41,170 nucleotides of DNA from RGIG8745 sp045576655 (lineage in GTDB: Bacteria; Bacteroidota; Bacteroidia; Bacteroidales; Bacteroidaceae). A program made the translations under genes and the position numbers. Where the stretch lies: NCBI GenBank assembly GCA_045576655.1, contig JAZNGW010000009.1:1-41170 (forward strand), given 5' to 3'. The notes under the pieces are model-generated. The model saw only the letters and a program-made list of their open reading frames with translations, ran no database searches and was not told where the DNA came from. How positions within the stretch are numbered: the stretch's first letter is position 1; every line of letters begins with the position of its first letter. This document shows, piece after piece, positions 8,209 to 15,495 of the stretch.

Positions 8209-8385
8209 TTAGGGGCGAGAAGCCAAAGGAGGATATATGCCCAAAAAACCAAGTGAACCGCAAATTGCGAACACGAGGAACAACACTCTCACGATGAGCG
8301 GGTCAATGTTGAAATACTCTGCAATACCGCCACATACACCGGCAATCTTCTTGTCTGTTGAAGACAAATAAAACTTCTTTTCCAT
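8209..8385 (-). pseudogene. PspC-domain membrane protein with a frameshift in a T6 run
   Basis: The minus strand encodes 58 residues: a start MEKKFYLSSTDKK, the PspC hallmark IAGVCGGIAEYFNIDP, and a transmembrane stretch beginning IVRVLFLVFAICGS. At the run of six A on the plus strand (8243-8248) the reading frame leaves the family: it continues LGIYPPLASRP and stops at 8209. Removing one T from the run restores WAYILLWLLAPKKA and a stop at 8199-8201, giving a normal 61-residue PspC domain. PspC proteins are small inner-membrane stress-linked proteins. The cause may be a real mutation, slippage-based expression, or a homopolymer sequencing error. It lies between argG and argC in the arg operon, where small PspC genes also occur in relatives. 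Confidence 0.8.
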
Positions 8386-8433
8386 AGTTCGTTAATTATT
8401 AACTGTTAATAGTATTAATTACATAATGACGCG

Positions 8434-9645
8434 TTATCTCTCCTCGTCTGGATGAGCCAGATAGTAAGCGCGGAGAGCAGTAGAAGTCACCTTGATGAAT
8501 CCCTTTGCGTCCTCAGAAGACCATGCCTTGGCTGTTTCACCATATTCGCCAAGCTTGTTCTTAACAAGGTCATCAGGAGAGTCAACGCCTACTGTCTGGA
8601 ATCCGAGCGGACGGAGTTCGAGAGTAACCACACCGTTCACGTTGCGCTGGCTGCTTGTGAGCATAGCCTCGATGTCTGGCATGACAGGTTCGAGATACTG
8701 GCTCTCGTGGAGGAACATTCCGTACCAGTTGCTCACCTGGTCTTTCCAGTACTGCTGCCACTTTGAGAGTGTGTACTTCTCAAGGAAACGGTGCGCACCG
8801 ATGATGAGCATCGGAGCTGCAGCCTCGAAGCCGACACGTCCTTTGATACCGATGATAGTGTCACCGACATGGCAGTCGCGGCCTATACCGTAAGCGGCAC
8901 CAATCTCCTCAACAGCCTGGATAGCCTTGATCTTGTCGTCATACTCCACACCATTCACAGAGCAGATTTCGCCCTTCTTGAAACCTATCTTCAAGAGTTC
9001 CGGACCTTCCTTCGTAGGGTGCTTCAGATATGCGCTCTCAGGAAGTCCCTGGTTAGAGTCAAGAATCTCACCGCCGCAGATTGATGTGCCCCATATACCT
9101 ACGTTGTAAGAATATTTGAGTTTAGTAAAGTCAGCAAAATATCCGTTAGCGTTGAGGTAATCCACCTCTTCCTGACGGCTCAAGTTCTTGTCGCGAGTAA
9201 GGGTGATGATTTCCACACCCGGAGCAAGCACGAGGAATGTCATGTCGAAACGGATTTGGTCGTTGCCCGCACCTGTCGAACCGTGAGCTATGGCATCAGC
9301 GCCGATTTCCTTGGCATAGCGCGCAATGGCTATAGCCTGGAAGATTCGCTCTGACGACACAGATATTGGATAACAGTTGTTACGGAGCACATTGCCGTAT
9401 ATCATATATTTCAATGACTTCTCATAGTACTCGTCCATAACGTCGAGAGTCACATACTTCACAGCACCGAGCTTGTAAGCATTCTCCTCGTTTGCCTTGA
9501 GTTGCTCTTCAGAGAAACCGCCGGTATTAGCACAAGCGGCATATACCTCATATCCCATCTCTTTTGTGAGATACATCACATTGTAGGAAGTGTCAAGTCC
9601 TCCACTAAATGCAACAACAACCTTTTTCTTTTTTTGTTCCATCAT
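8434..9645 (-). CDS. argG: Argininosuccinate synthase
   Basis: ATP-dependent ligase joining citrulline and aspartate to argininosuccinate in the cytosol. The 403-residue protein has the N-type ATP pyrophosphatase loop AFSGGLDTSYN near its start and the GSTGAGNDQIRF motif in the middle. I chose the ATG at 9645 (MMEQKKKK); a TTG 18 bp upstream extends the frame but is less likely. It follows the GNAT gene by 62 bp and precedes pspC by 48 bp on the same strand, so it is part of the arg operon. Confidence 0.96.
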   Translation of the reverse strand: MMEQKKKKVVVAFSGGLDTSYNVMYLTKEMGYEVYAACANTGGFSEEQLKANEENAYKLGAVKYVTLDVMDEYYEKSLKYMIYGNVLRNNCYPISVSSERIFQAIAIARYAKEIGADAIAHGSTGAGNDQIRFDMTFLVLAPGVEIITLTRDKNLSRQEEVDYLNANGYFADFTKLKYSYNVGIWGTSICGGEILDSNQGLPESAYLKHPTKEGPELLKIGFKKGEICSVNGVEYDDKIKAIQAVEEIGAAYGIGRDCHVGDTIIGIKGRVGFEAAAPMLIIGAHRFLEKYTLSKWQQYWKDQVSNWYGMFLHESQYLEPVMPDIEAMLTSSQRNVNGVVTLELRPLGFQTVGVDSPDDLVKNKLGEYGETAKAWSSEDAKGFIKVTSTALRAYYLAHPDEER

Positions 9646-9707
9646 CTTTAAGTATTGGTCCAATTGGCTAATTAGCCTAATCGGACATATTTTTACTAAT
9701 TTAAATC

Positions 9708-10352
9708 CTATCTCAAATTCTGCTCAGCAGCCTTCTTCGCCATTTCCACAACATCGGGCGGGAGTTCCACCGGCAGCGGTTCGCCCACATGGTCCTTCGG
9801 GTCGTAGAGCATGGCTGTGCAGACGCAGTACATGCGCTCCGTGCGCGCCAGAATGTCGCAGTTCTTACACTTCGGGTCTTCCGGCGTACCGCATCCCGCC
9901 CAGTAGGCATCGTCCTGAGTGAGTTGGGCAAACGTAACAGGCACATAACCCAACTGAGTGTTTATTCTCATCACGGCAGCCTGACTTGTCAATCCGAACA
10001 GTTTGGCATTTGGCCATCGCAAACGGCTCAACGTGAATGCTGTCTGCTTGATACGCTTTGCCAAATGGTGGTTGCGGAACTTCTCCACTACAATAAGTCC
10101 GGAGTTAGCAACGTATTCCTTGTTGCCCCAACTCTCGATGTAGCAGAAACCTGCAAACTCCTCTTCCTCGCCGGCAAGCGCGATGATGGCCTTGCGCTCT
10201 CTCATCTTTGTGGCAAGATATTCGTGGGTACGCGATGCGATGCCGCTACCCCTCTTCTTTGCCGAATCTGTGATTGTGGCAAGAATCACATCCACGTACT
10301 TCTCGTGCGAAGCGTCTGCCACTACAACCTTTATACCGTCGTTATATTCCAT
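9708..10352 (-). CDS. GNAT-family acyltransferase of the arginine cluster, probable N-acylglutamate synthase
   Basis: A 214-residue protein with a GNAT core at about residues 40-135: ALAGEEEEFAGFCYI, then the acyl-CoA-binding region VEKFRNHHLAKRIKQTAF. The C-terminal part holds CKNCDILARTERMYCVC, a cysteine-rich segment that could bind metal. Its place between argR and argG suggests it makes the first pathway intermediate from glutamate, acetylated or (as in studied Bacteroides) succinylated; this is inference from context. The longest frame begins with TTG at 10391, but the ATG at 10352 (MEYNDGIKV) fits the family better. No Shine-Dalgarno is visible, as is usual in this phylum. Confidence 0.8.
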   Translation of the reverse strand: MEYNDGIKVVVADASHEKYVDVILATITDSAKKRGSGIASRTHEYLATKMRERKAIIALAGEEEEFAGFCYIESWGNKEYVANSGLIVVEKFRNHHLAKRIKQTAFTLSRLRWPNAKLFGLTSQAAVMRINTQLGYVPVTFAQLTQDDAYWAGCGTPEDPKCKNCDILARTERMYCVCTAMLYDPKDHVGEPLPVELPPDVVEMAKKAAEQNLR

Positions 10353-10410
10353 ATAGCATTTCTGTTGAACAGGGATATTGAGCACCCCCAAAAATCCTAA
10401 TTCACAATTC

Positions 10411-10884
10411 CTAATTCATAATTTTAATAGCCCTTTCAAGTTCCAGGCGCACAACCTCTTTCGACGCCCCCTCCTCAAGCACTATCATTATAGTATCATC
10501 ACCTGCTATAGTGCCAAGCACATGCTCCAAATTGGCATTGTCTATGTCATAAGCCATACGGCTGGCATAGCCTGGCATAGTTTTCAGCACTGCAATATTG
10601 CCCGAAAAGCGCAGCGACACGAATCCGTCGGCATGACGAGGCTCCACAAAGTTATTGTCCTTCACACGCTTGTACATCGTATTGCTGGGCAAAACGTAAT
10701 AAGATTTACCCACCACCGAAGCCGCCTTCGCCACCTTCATCTGCTTCAAGTCGCGCGAGAGCGTTCCCTGTGTCAGTTTATAGCCCTTTTCCGACAAGGC
10801 GTCAAGAAGTTCCTCCTGGCAGGTTATTTTCTGCCCCGATATTATCTCCCTGATTGCATCCAGACGCGTATTCTTTACACCCAT
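10411..10884 (-). CDS. argR: Arginine repressor
   Basis: Arginine-sensing transcriptional regulator of 157 residues. Residues 1-70 are a winged helix-turn-helix (QEELLDALSEKGYKLTQGTL then SRDLKQMKVAKA), and residues 85-155 are the hexamerising arginine-binding domain with the hallmark GTIAGDDTIMIVLEEG. The start is ATG. It is the first gene of the arg cluster and reads into the GNAT gene. Several dyads of the form TGNATNNNNATNCA lie just upstream, so autoregulation together with the whole operon is likely. Confidence 0.95.
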   Translation of the reverse strand: MGVKNTRLDAIREIISGQKITCQEELLDALSEKGYKLTQGTLSRDLKQMKVAKAASVVGKSYYVLPSNTMYKRVKDNNFVEPRHADGFVSLRFSGNIAVLKTMPGYASRMAYDIDNANLEHVLGTIAGDDTIMIVLEEGASKEVVRLELERAIKIMN

Positions 10885-10892
10885 AGGTTTAT

Positions 10893-10906
10893 TGCATATT
10901 TATTCA
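10893..10906. promoter_or_regulatory. ARG-box-like operator next to argR start
   Basis: TGCATATTTATTCA fits TGNATNNNNATNCA, the core of known ArgR boxes. It lies 8 bp before the argR ATG and just downstream of the predicted transcription start. Confidence 0.55.
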
Positions 10907-10916
10907 AAAACAGATG

Positions 10917-10924
10917 CAAAATTA
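10917..10924 (-). promoter_or_regulatory. Probable -7 box of argR
   Basis: On the minus strand, TAATTTTG matches TAnnTTTG. A TTTG lies 22 bp further upstream, one base beyond the usual spacing. The start of transcription would fall near 10910, between two groups of ARG-box-like dyads. Confidence 0.45.
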
Positions 10925-10965
10925 CAAATTATCATACATACAGACAATAGCAAACAAAAGATTTT

Positions 10966-10989
10966 TGCATAATTATGCATAAATATTCA
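10966..10989. promoter_or_regulatory. Two overlapping ARG-box-like operators
   Basis: TGCATAATTATGCA (10966-10979, perfect palindrome) and TGCATAAATATTCA (10976-10989) both fit TGNATNNNNATNCA and overlap by 4 bp, with centres 10 bp apart. A one-mismatch version, CGAATATATATGCA, is at 10999-11012. Together with the box at 10893 they bracket the argR promoter. Confidence 0.55.
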
Positions 10990-11080
10990 ATTCAGGAGCG
11001 AATATATATGCATTTCACTGGATGCTTCCAACAAAAGTCACGAAGGAAGGATATTAAAGGGCACAACCACCTTAAAAACT

Positions 11081-11164
11081 TCAAACTTAGTCTAAGTATG
11101 TACAAACTCAGATTAAAAACATACAAACTCAGTCTAAGTTTATACGAACTCAGTCTGAGTTTAT
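11081..11164. repeat. Four 21-bp tandem units with odd-centred palindromes
   Basis: Units start at 11081, 11102, 11123 and 11144, each exactly 21 bp. Unit 1 contains ACTTAG-T-CTAAGT and unit 4 contains AACTCAG-T-CTGAGTT, both perfect palindromes about a single T. Unit 3 has one mismatch; unit 2 has decayed. The array sits in the 3' regions or promoter space between argR and blaR1 and encodes no plausible peptide. Confidence 0.9.
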
Positions 11165-11189
11165 AGATTTCTCCGCACCATAAAAGGAA

Positions 11190-11217
11190 TCCCGAACACG
11201 ACTCTGCGCATTCGGGA
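11190..11217 (-). terminator. Hairpin after the blaR1-like gene
   Basis: TCCCGAA (11190-11196) pairs with TTCGGGA (11211-11217); the minus-strand transcript continues with a short U-rich stretch. It lies about 45 bp downstream of the blaR1 stop. Confidence 0.55.
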
Positions 11218-11260
11218 CACTCTCATATTTAACTAAAATCAAATGTGCTCAAAACCACCG

Positions 11261-13231
11261 CTAATGCAGACGATAAATGATCGGCATGGTATAGCGCACA
11301 CGGACAGCCTTGCCTCTCTGCATCCCTGGAGTCCACTTAGGCATGAGTTTCAGCACTCGCACAGCCTCCTCTTCAAGCGCGATGCGGGCGTTCTGATATG
11401 CCACCATGTCCTGGTCTATTTTATACTCCTTGCCTTCCACTTTCAGTGTCTTGACAGCCTTGCCATTGATAGTCACATTGCCCATCTCGTCCATCTCCGC
11501 ACCTGGCAGTTTCTGGACAAGTTTCTTCAGCTCAGTTACAGACAAGGTATTAGGATCGCCACTGTCTGTCATCTCAAGCGCATTTACCATAACCTCATCA
11601 AGCATTGTACCCTGTTCTGCAGCTATGCGCAGAGAATCTGTGCGGTTAATCGGACGCACAATCTTCGAACTAAGGATGCTGTGTTCACCTACGGAACCGT
11701 CTTTATCCACAACAAACTGCACCAGCACGCGGCCTTTCACTCCATATTCACAAGCCAATTTAGGATAGCGGATATTCTTCGCAATGAACTTCATCAATTC
11801 GCCATGTCCGCCAGGGAACTGAGGCATCTGCTCGCAGACCATAAAGACCTCGCCTTCATCTGCTTCCTTAGCCGCTTCAATTGCCTTAACGGCCTTTATC
11901 GAATCTGCAGCAGCCTGCTCCATAGCCTTCTCTACCGCCTTCTTTGTAGCAATCTCAATCACACCGTTAGCGCCTTTCTCGCCATAGATAGCAGTACCGC
12001 TCACACCTTTAAGCACTGTGACGTGCGCTATATCTTCCGGCTTCAGATCGCCTATCCTGTCGAGTATATCCTGCGTAGGCGCATTCGGGTCCGACAACCC
12101 ATCCGCTTCCACCTCCTTGCCGTCGACAATAATCAGCGGCTCCTTCTTTTCAGACTCTTCTGCCACTTGAGGTTGAGTAATCTCTGGAACTGACTCTACC
12201 ACGCTGGCAGTCTCGGTCCTCATTGAAGAATTCTGCTCTGCCTCTTGCATCATTTCAGGCAAATCATTAACTTTGCTCTCGCTGATGAGTTCCACGCTGT
12301 TAGTGAACTCACTTGTGGCGAACGCACTGAGTGCGATTCCTGCCACCGGGATGACGTAGAGAGCTTTCGCACGCATCCACGGACTTGATTTCTTTTTTAA
12401 CATCATAGCGATACGTTTTTTAAGTAAACTGTGATTGAAGCTGTTGGCAAAGGCGTAGGAACTGGAGCCAACGGCTTTTTTAATTAATAACATCTGATAC
12501 GAACGGGCATCGACACCGCAGTTCAGCACCTCTGCATCCGCCTCATATTCATGCACATCGCTGAGCGACGACGACATCAGCCACACGAATGGATTGAACC
12601 ACTGCACTACCTCGCACACCGCCACCAAGCAAACGTCGTAGGAATGGCCGCAACGGATATGTGCCTTTTCGTGCAGCAAAATCTCTCTGCCTCCCTCATT
12701 ATAGTCGCGCTCAGAAATGACAATCCCATTCATCCAACTGAAAGGCACGACATCGCGGGCGTGGCAATAGACAGTCACACCGTCCTCTTTATTAGTCCAC
12801 AATACACCCCTGCGCATGAACCTCAGCATCTTCAGCAGCTGGGCAAGCTTCACCGCCAAGACCACCACCGCGCCTAAAATATAGACCGCGACAAGCGCAT
12901 CAGCCCACCCCACACTCACAGTAGACGTTGAGGCGAGCTGGTCAGACGACGCATACTCGTCAACGAGTTCCATCGTCGGCGCACCAATTTCAATCATAGG
13001 CACACCCACTTCCGTAATGGCGCGGTTCATTGCCCCAACCTCCGTCTGGTCGAGAAAAGCCCACGGAGCAATGTTAAGCAGCGGAAGGGCAAGCGACAAA
13101 AACAGTATCGCAACAAGCACGCCTCGGTTGAAGCGGAAGAATGTCTCCCTCCGCAACATAAGCATATATGGGATGTATATCAAGGCAAGGCAGATTGCCG
13201 ACTTGATGGCATAGATACTGATTGCGCCCAT
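11261..13231 (-). CDS. BlaR1/MecR1-like M56 sensor peptidase fused to plug-like and TonB C-terminal domains
   Basis: Membrane-bound antirepressor-type protein of 656 residues. The N-terminal part (about 1-280) has several transmembrane helices and the M56 zinc motif HEKAH (187-191) with a downstream HEYEAD; a further hydrophobic segment is at about 290-305. Residues 366-432 (IIVDGKEVEADG, then VTVLKGVSGTAIYGEKGANGVI, split by a short variable part) resemble a TonB-receptor plug. The end is a TonB C-terminal domain (MPQFPGG at 469-475 to the last strand), interrupted by about 90 inserted residues that include KLPGAEMDEMGNVTINGKAV. It probably senses an envelope signal and inactivates the adjacent BlaI repressor. 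The ATG at 13231 is preferred over a TTG overlapping the blaI stop. Confidence 0.88.
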   Translation of the reverse strand: MGAISIYAIKSAICLALIYIPYMLMLRRETFFRFNRGVLVAILFLSLALPLLNIAPWAFLDQTEVGAMNRAITEVGVPMIEIGAPTMELVDEYASSDQLASTSTVSVGWADALVAVYILGAVVVLAVKLAQLLKMLRFMRRGVLWTNKEDGVTVYCHARDVVPFSWMNGIVISERDYNEGGREILLHEKAHIRCGHSYDVCLVAVCEVVQWFNPFVWLMSSSLSDVHEYEADAEVLNCGVDARSYQMLLIKKAVGSSSYAFANSFNHSLLKKRIAMMLKKKSSPWMRAKALYVIPVAGIALSAFATSEFTNSVELISESKVNDLPEMMQEAEQNSSMRTETASVVESVPEITQPQVAEESEKKEPLIIVDGKEVEADGLSDPNAPTQDILDRIGDLKPEDIAHVTVLKGVSGTAIYGEKGANGVIEIATKKAVEKAMEQAAADSIKAVKAIEAAKEADEGEVFMVCEQMPQFPGGHGELMKFIAKNIRYPKLACEYGVKGRVLVQFVVDKDGSVGEHSILSSKIVRPINRTDSLRIAAEQGTMLDEVMVNALEMTDSGDPNTLSVTELKKLVQKLPGAEMDEMGNVTINGKAVKTLKVEGKEYKIDQDMVAYQNARIALEEEAVRVLKLMPKWTPGMQRGKAVRVRYTMPIIYRLH

Positions 13232-13233
13232 AC

Positions 13234-13602
13234 TCAACCCTCCACCATCTTAATAAGTTCCTGCAGTTCCTCTGCCGAAATCTTCTCCTCCTTCATGAAG
13301 TAACGCACAAACGAGAGTTTTGAGCCGTCAAAGAAGTTGTCCTTCACCTCGTCCATCACCTGACGCGTATAGTCCTCCTTCGACACGAGAGGGACGAAAC
13401 GCTGCTGGCGCCCCTGCATCCTCTCACTTCTCACAAACCCCTTGTTCTGCATAATCTTCAGAAACGTAGCAACGGTTGTATAGGCAGGTTTAGGTTCGTC
13501 ATAATGCTCCAGCACATCATAGACGCTTCCACCATTTGGCATAGTCCACAGGATGCTCATAACCTGCATCTCCGCCTTGGTTAATGTTTTCTTGTCTTTC
13601 AT
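13234..13602 (-). CDS. BlaI/MecI/CopY-family transcriptional repressor
   Basis: A 122-residue winged-helix repressor. Residues 5-75 carry the family pattern TKAEMQVMSILW, then YTTVATFLKIMQNKGFVRSER; the C-terminal half is a dimerisation helix with FFDGSKLSFVRYFMKEEKIS. In the family, proteolysis triggered by the partner BlaR1 releases it from DNA. Its stop is 2 bp before the blaR1-like start, so the two are cotranslated. The ATG at 13602 is preferred to the longer frame, which would run through the operator-like dyads lying directly upstream. Confidence 0.94.
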   Translation of the reverse strand: MKDKKTLTKAEMQVMSILWTMPNGGSVYDVLEHYDEPKPAYTTVATFLKIMQNKGFVRSERMQGRQQRFVPLVSKEDYTRQVMDEVKDNFFDGSKLSFVRYFMKEEKISAEELQELIKMVEG

Positions 13603-13648
13603 ACTAAATCCGTTTAGTTGTAAGCACAAATCTAAACGAAACATTTAG
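13603..13648. promoter_or_regulatory. Two BlaI-type operator dyads
   Basis: ACTAAA-TCCG-TTTAGT (13603-13618) and CTAAA-N7-TTTAG (13632-13648) lie immediately before the repressor ATG, with centres about 30 bp apart. Paired short dyads upstream of a BlaI-type gene are the usual autoregulatory arrangement; binding itself is inferred. Confidence 0.6.
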
Positions 13649-13670
13649 AATACGAAAACATTAGTAAAAG

Positions 13671-13727
13671 AAAAAATCGCTCCTACTCAAACTTTTAACC
13701 TTTAGTTTTAGTAATAGGAACGATTTT
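13671..13727 (-). terminator. Terminator of the DUF2156-like gene
   Basis: A long imperfect stem pairs 13673-13687 (AAAATCGCTCCTACT) with 13709-13727, ending in ACGATTTT. On the minus strand the stem is followed by a run of U at about 13665-13676. It lies 30 bp downstream of the gene stop. Confidence 0.75.
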
Positions 13728-13756
13728 ATTAGTAATTAACAGATAAGGCGTAATCT

Positions 13757-14206
13757 TTACGGCGGAGGTACCATACCCTCGTTGTTATAGAATATGGAGT
13801 TTGTGTAGTTGGTCAGCGGAGTGGCGCTGTATGTCGTAGAGACCTCGCCGCCCTCTTCAGCCTCAAAAGCGTAATAGCCAGGCATAGCAGTCTTGATAGC
13901 ATCGACATCATCTGCCGAAAGACCTGACAGGCAGCACGACATGCGCATGGTGTCGGCATCCTCCATCATCTGCATAAGAGCAAAGCGCAGATTGCCACGC
14001 CCCAGAGGCATGGAATAAGTAAAACGGCCGTTCGTCTCATAGCGAAACACGAGCATACCCTCCACTATAGCATAGCGCGCGTTGGTCTGCTGGCGCCTGC
14101 TCAATATATCGTCAAAAACAACTTCCGGATTTTCGCACTTCCCATTAATGAGATACTTCTCAATGGCAGGTTTGTCAGCCAAAGTAATATTTCTGAATGG
14201 TATCAT
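13757..14206 (-). CDS. Half-length DUF2156-like protein (N-terminal GNAT-like half only)
   Basis: A 149-residue protein. The start (FRNITLADKPAIEKYL) and the segments YAIVEGMLVFRY, YSMPLGRGNLRFALMQMM and LSADDVDAIKTAMPGYYAF resemble the first half of DUF2156 / phosphatidylglycerol-lysyltransferase C-terminal-like proteins, which usually run to about 290-300 residues. After residue 130 it ends in a Thr/Asn-rich tail (TNYTNSIFYNNEGMVPPP) with no second acyltransferase half. It could be a stable single-domain form or a truncated relic; no frameshifted second half is visible downstream, where a terminator lies. Catalytic activity is doubtful. Confidence 0.6.
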   Translation of the reverse strand: MIPFRNITLADKPAIEKYLINGKCENPEVVFDDILSRRQQTNARYAIVEGMLVFRYETNGRFTYSMPLGRGNLRFALMQMMEDADTMRMSCCLSGLSADDVDAIKTAMPGYYAFEAEEGGEVSTTYSATPLTNYTNSIFYNNEGMVPPP

Positions 14207-14392
14207 AGATAATTGGTGTTTTTGTTTATATCAAATGTCCGACTGCAAAGATAGCCTTTTTTCATAAAAGCGAAATCAATAATTCCACCTCATTGCAACC
14301 AAGCACACCCGAAAATGAGAATTGCAAGAAATATTGCTTGGAGATTTGGCACAAATACCGCCGTGCATAAACGCTTATTCAGAGAAATTGCC

Positions 14393-14400
14393 TAAATTTG
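14393..14400 (+). promoter_or_regulatory. -7 box of pta
   Basis: TAAATTTG matches TAnnTTTG exactly, 82 bp before the pta ATG. I see no matching TTTG at the -33 position. Confidence 0.5.
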
Positions 14401-14482
14401 CAATAAGTGTGCAAGTGCGCAGAACAACTCTTACACCGGAGAACAATCTACAGAAACGATAACTATATATAACAACTATCAA

Positions 14483-15484
14483 ATGGACTTAATTAGCAGT
14501 ATCATTGAACGCGCTAAGGCTAACAAGCAGCGCATCGTGCTCCCTGAAGCTACAGAGGAGCGCACTCTGACTGCAGCTGACAGCGTATTGGCTGACGGTG
14601 TGGCTGAGATTATCCTCATCGGCAATCCTGCCGAAGTTATGGCTCTTGCTGACAAGCTCGGACTGAAGAACATCGACAAGGCTACAATCATCGACCCTCA
14701 GAACCACGACAAGAAAGAAGAGTACGCACAGCTTCTTTGCGAACTCCGCAAGAAGAAGGGCATGACTATTGAAGAGGCTCGTCAGAAGGTGCTCGACCCT
14801 CTCTATCTCGGATGTCTCATCATCAAGGCTGGCGATGCTGACGGCCAGTTGGCTGGTGCGCAGAACACTACAGGCAACGTGCTCCGCCCTGCCCTCCAGA
14901 TCATCAAGACTACTCCAGGCATCTCTGTTGTGAGCGGCGCTATGCTTCTCATCACTCAGACTCCGCAGTATGGCGAAAACGGCGTGCTCGTTGTGGGCGA
15001 CGTGGCTGTTACTCCTGTACCAGACGCAGCACAGCTCGGACAGATTGCCGTATGTACAGCACAGACAGCAAAGGCTGTTGCCGGATTTGAGGACCCTCGC
15101 GTGGCTATGCTTTCTTTCTCAACAAAGGGAAGCGCCAAGCATGAAGCAGTCGACAAGGTGACAGAGGCTCTCAAAGTAGCTCAGGAACTTGCTCCAGAAC
15201 TCAAGGTTGACGGCGAACTTCAGGCTGACGCAGCACTCGTTCCAAGCGTAGGCGAAAGCAAGGCTCCAGGCAGCGCAATAGCAGGGCACGCAAACGTGCT
15301 CGTATTCCCAAGTCTCGAAGTGGGCAACATCGGCTACAAGCTCGTGCAGCGCCTCGGCAATGCTGACGCCATCGGACCTATCCTCCAGGGTATCGCTCGT
15401 CCGGTTAACGACCTCAGCCGCGGATGCTCTATCGACGACATCTACAAGATGGTGGCAATAACTGCTTGTCAAGCTCAGAGTTAA
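14483..15484 (+). CDS. pta: Phosphate acetyltransferase
   Basis: Converts acetyl-CoA and phosphate to acetyl phosphate and CoA, the first step of acetate production. The 333-residue protein is the short form lacking the N-terminal regulatory domain of enterobacterial Pta. Family motifs include RIVLPEATEERTL (18-30), GCLIIKAGDADGQLAGAQNTT, split here as normal, LSFSTKGSAKHE, and SEGELQADAAL-like DGELQADAALVPSV, followed by NVLVFPSLEVGNIGYKLVQR. The start is ATG. It is followed after 169 bp by ackA; the gap holds a pair of GC-rich inverted repeats. Confidence 0.96.
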   Translation: MDLISSIIERAKANKQRIVLPEATEERTLTAADSVLADGVAEIILIGNPAEVMALADKLGLKNIDKATIIDPQNHDKKEEYAQLLCELRKKKGMTIEEARQKVLDPLYLGCLIIKAGDADGQLAGAQNTTGNVLRPALQIIKTTPGISVVSGAMLLITQTPQYGENGVLVVGDVAVTPVPDAAQLGQIAVCTAQTAKAVAGFEDPRVAMLSFSTKGSAKHEAVDKVTEALKVAQELAPELKVDGELQADAALVPSVGESKAPGSAIAGHANVLVFPSLEVGNIGYKLVQRLGNADAIGPILQGIARPVNDLSRGCSIDDIYKMVAITACQAQS

Positions 15485-15495
15485 TTAATAATAGC

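Larger units (their letters stand above)
10990..11260. other. Gap between argR and the blaR1-like gene
   Basis: No gene is supported. The gap holds the fourth ARG-box-like dyad, the 4 x 21-bp array (11081-11164), and a hairpin (11190-11217) that can end the blaR1 transcript. A short plus-strand reading frame here runs through the tandem repeat and is rejected. Confidence 0.7.

Noticed and set aside
8238..8372. Plus-strand short frame after a good GGAGG, antisense to pspC
   Set aside because: The Shine-Dalgarno-like bases encode conserved PspC residues on the other strand; the frame has no family features.
11081..11164. CRISPR array
   Set aside because: Units are contiguous without spacers, only four copies, with no cas genes in the window.
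10975..11166. 63-residue plus-strand frame with repeated KLSLS words
   Set aside because: The peptide repeat is just the 21-bp DNA repeat translated (seven codons per unit); there is no promoter or start support.
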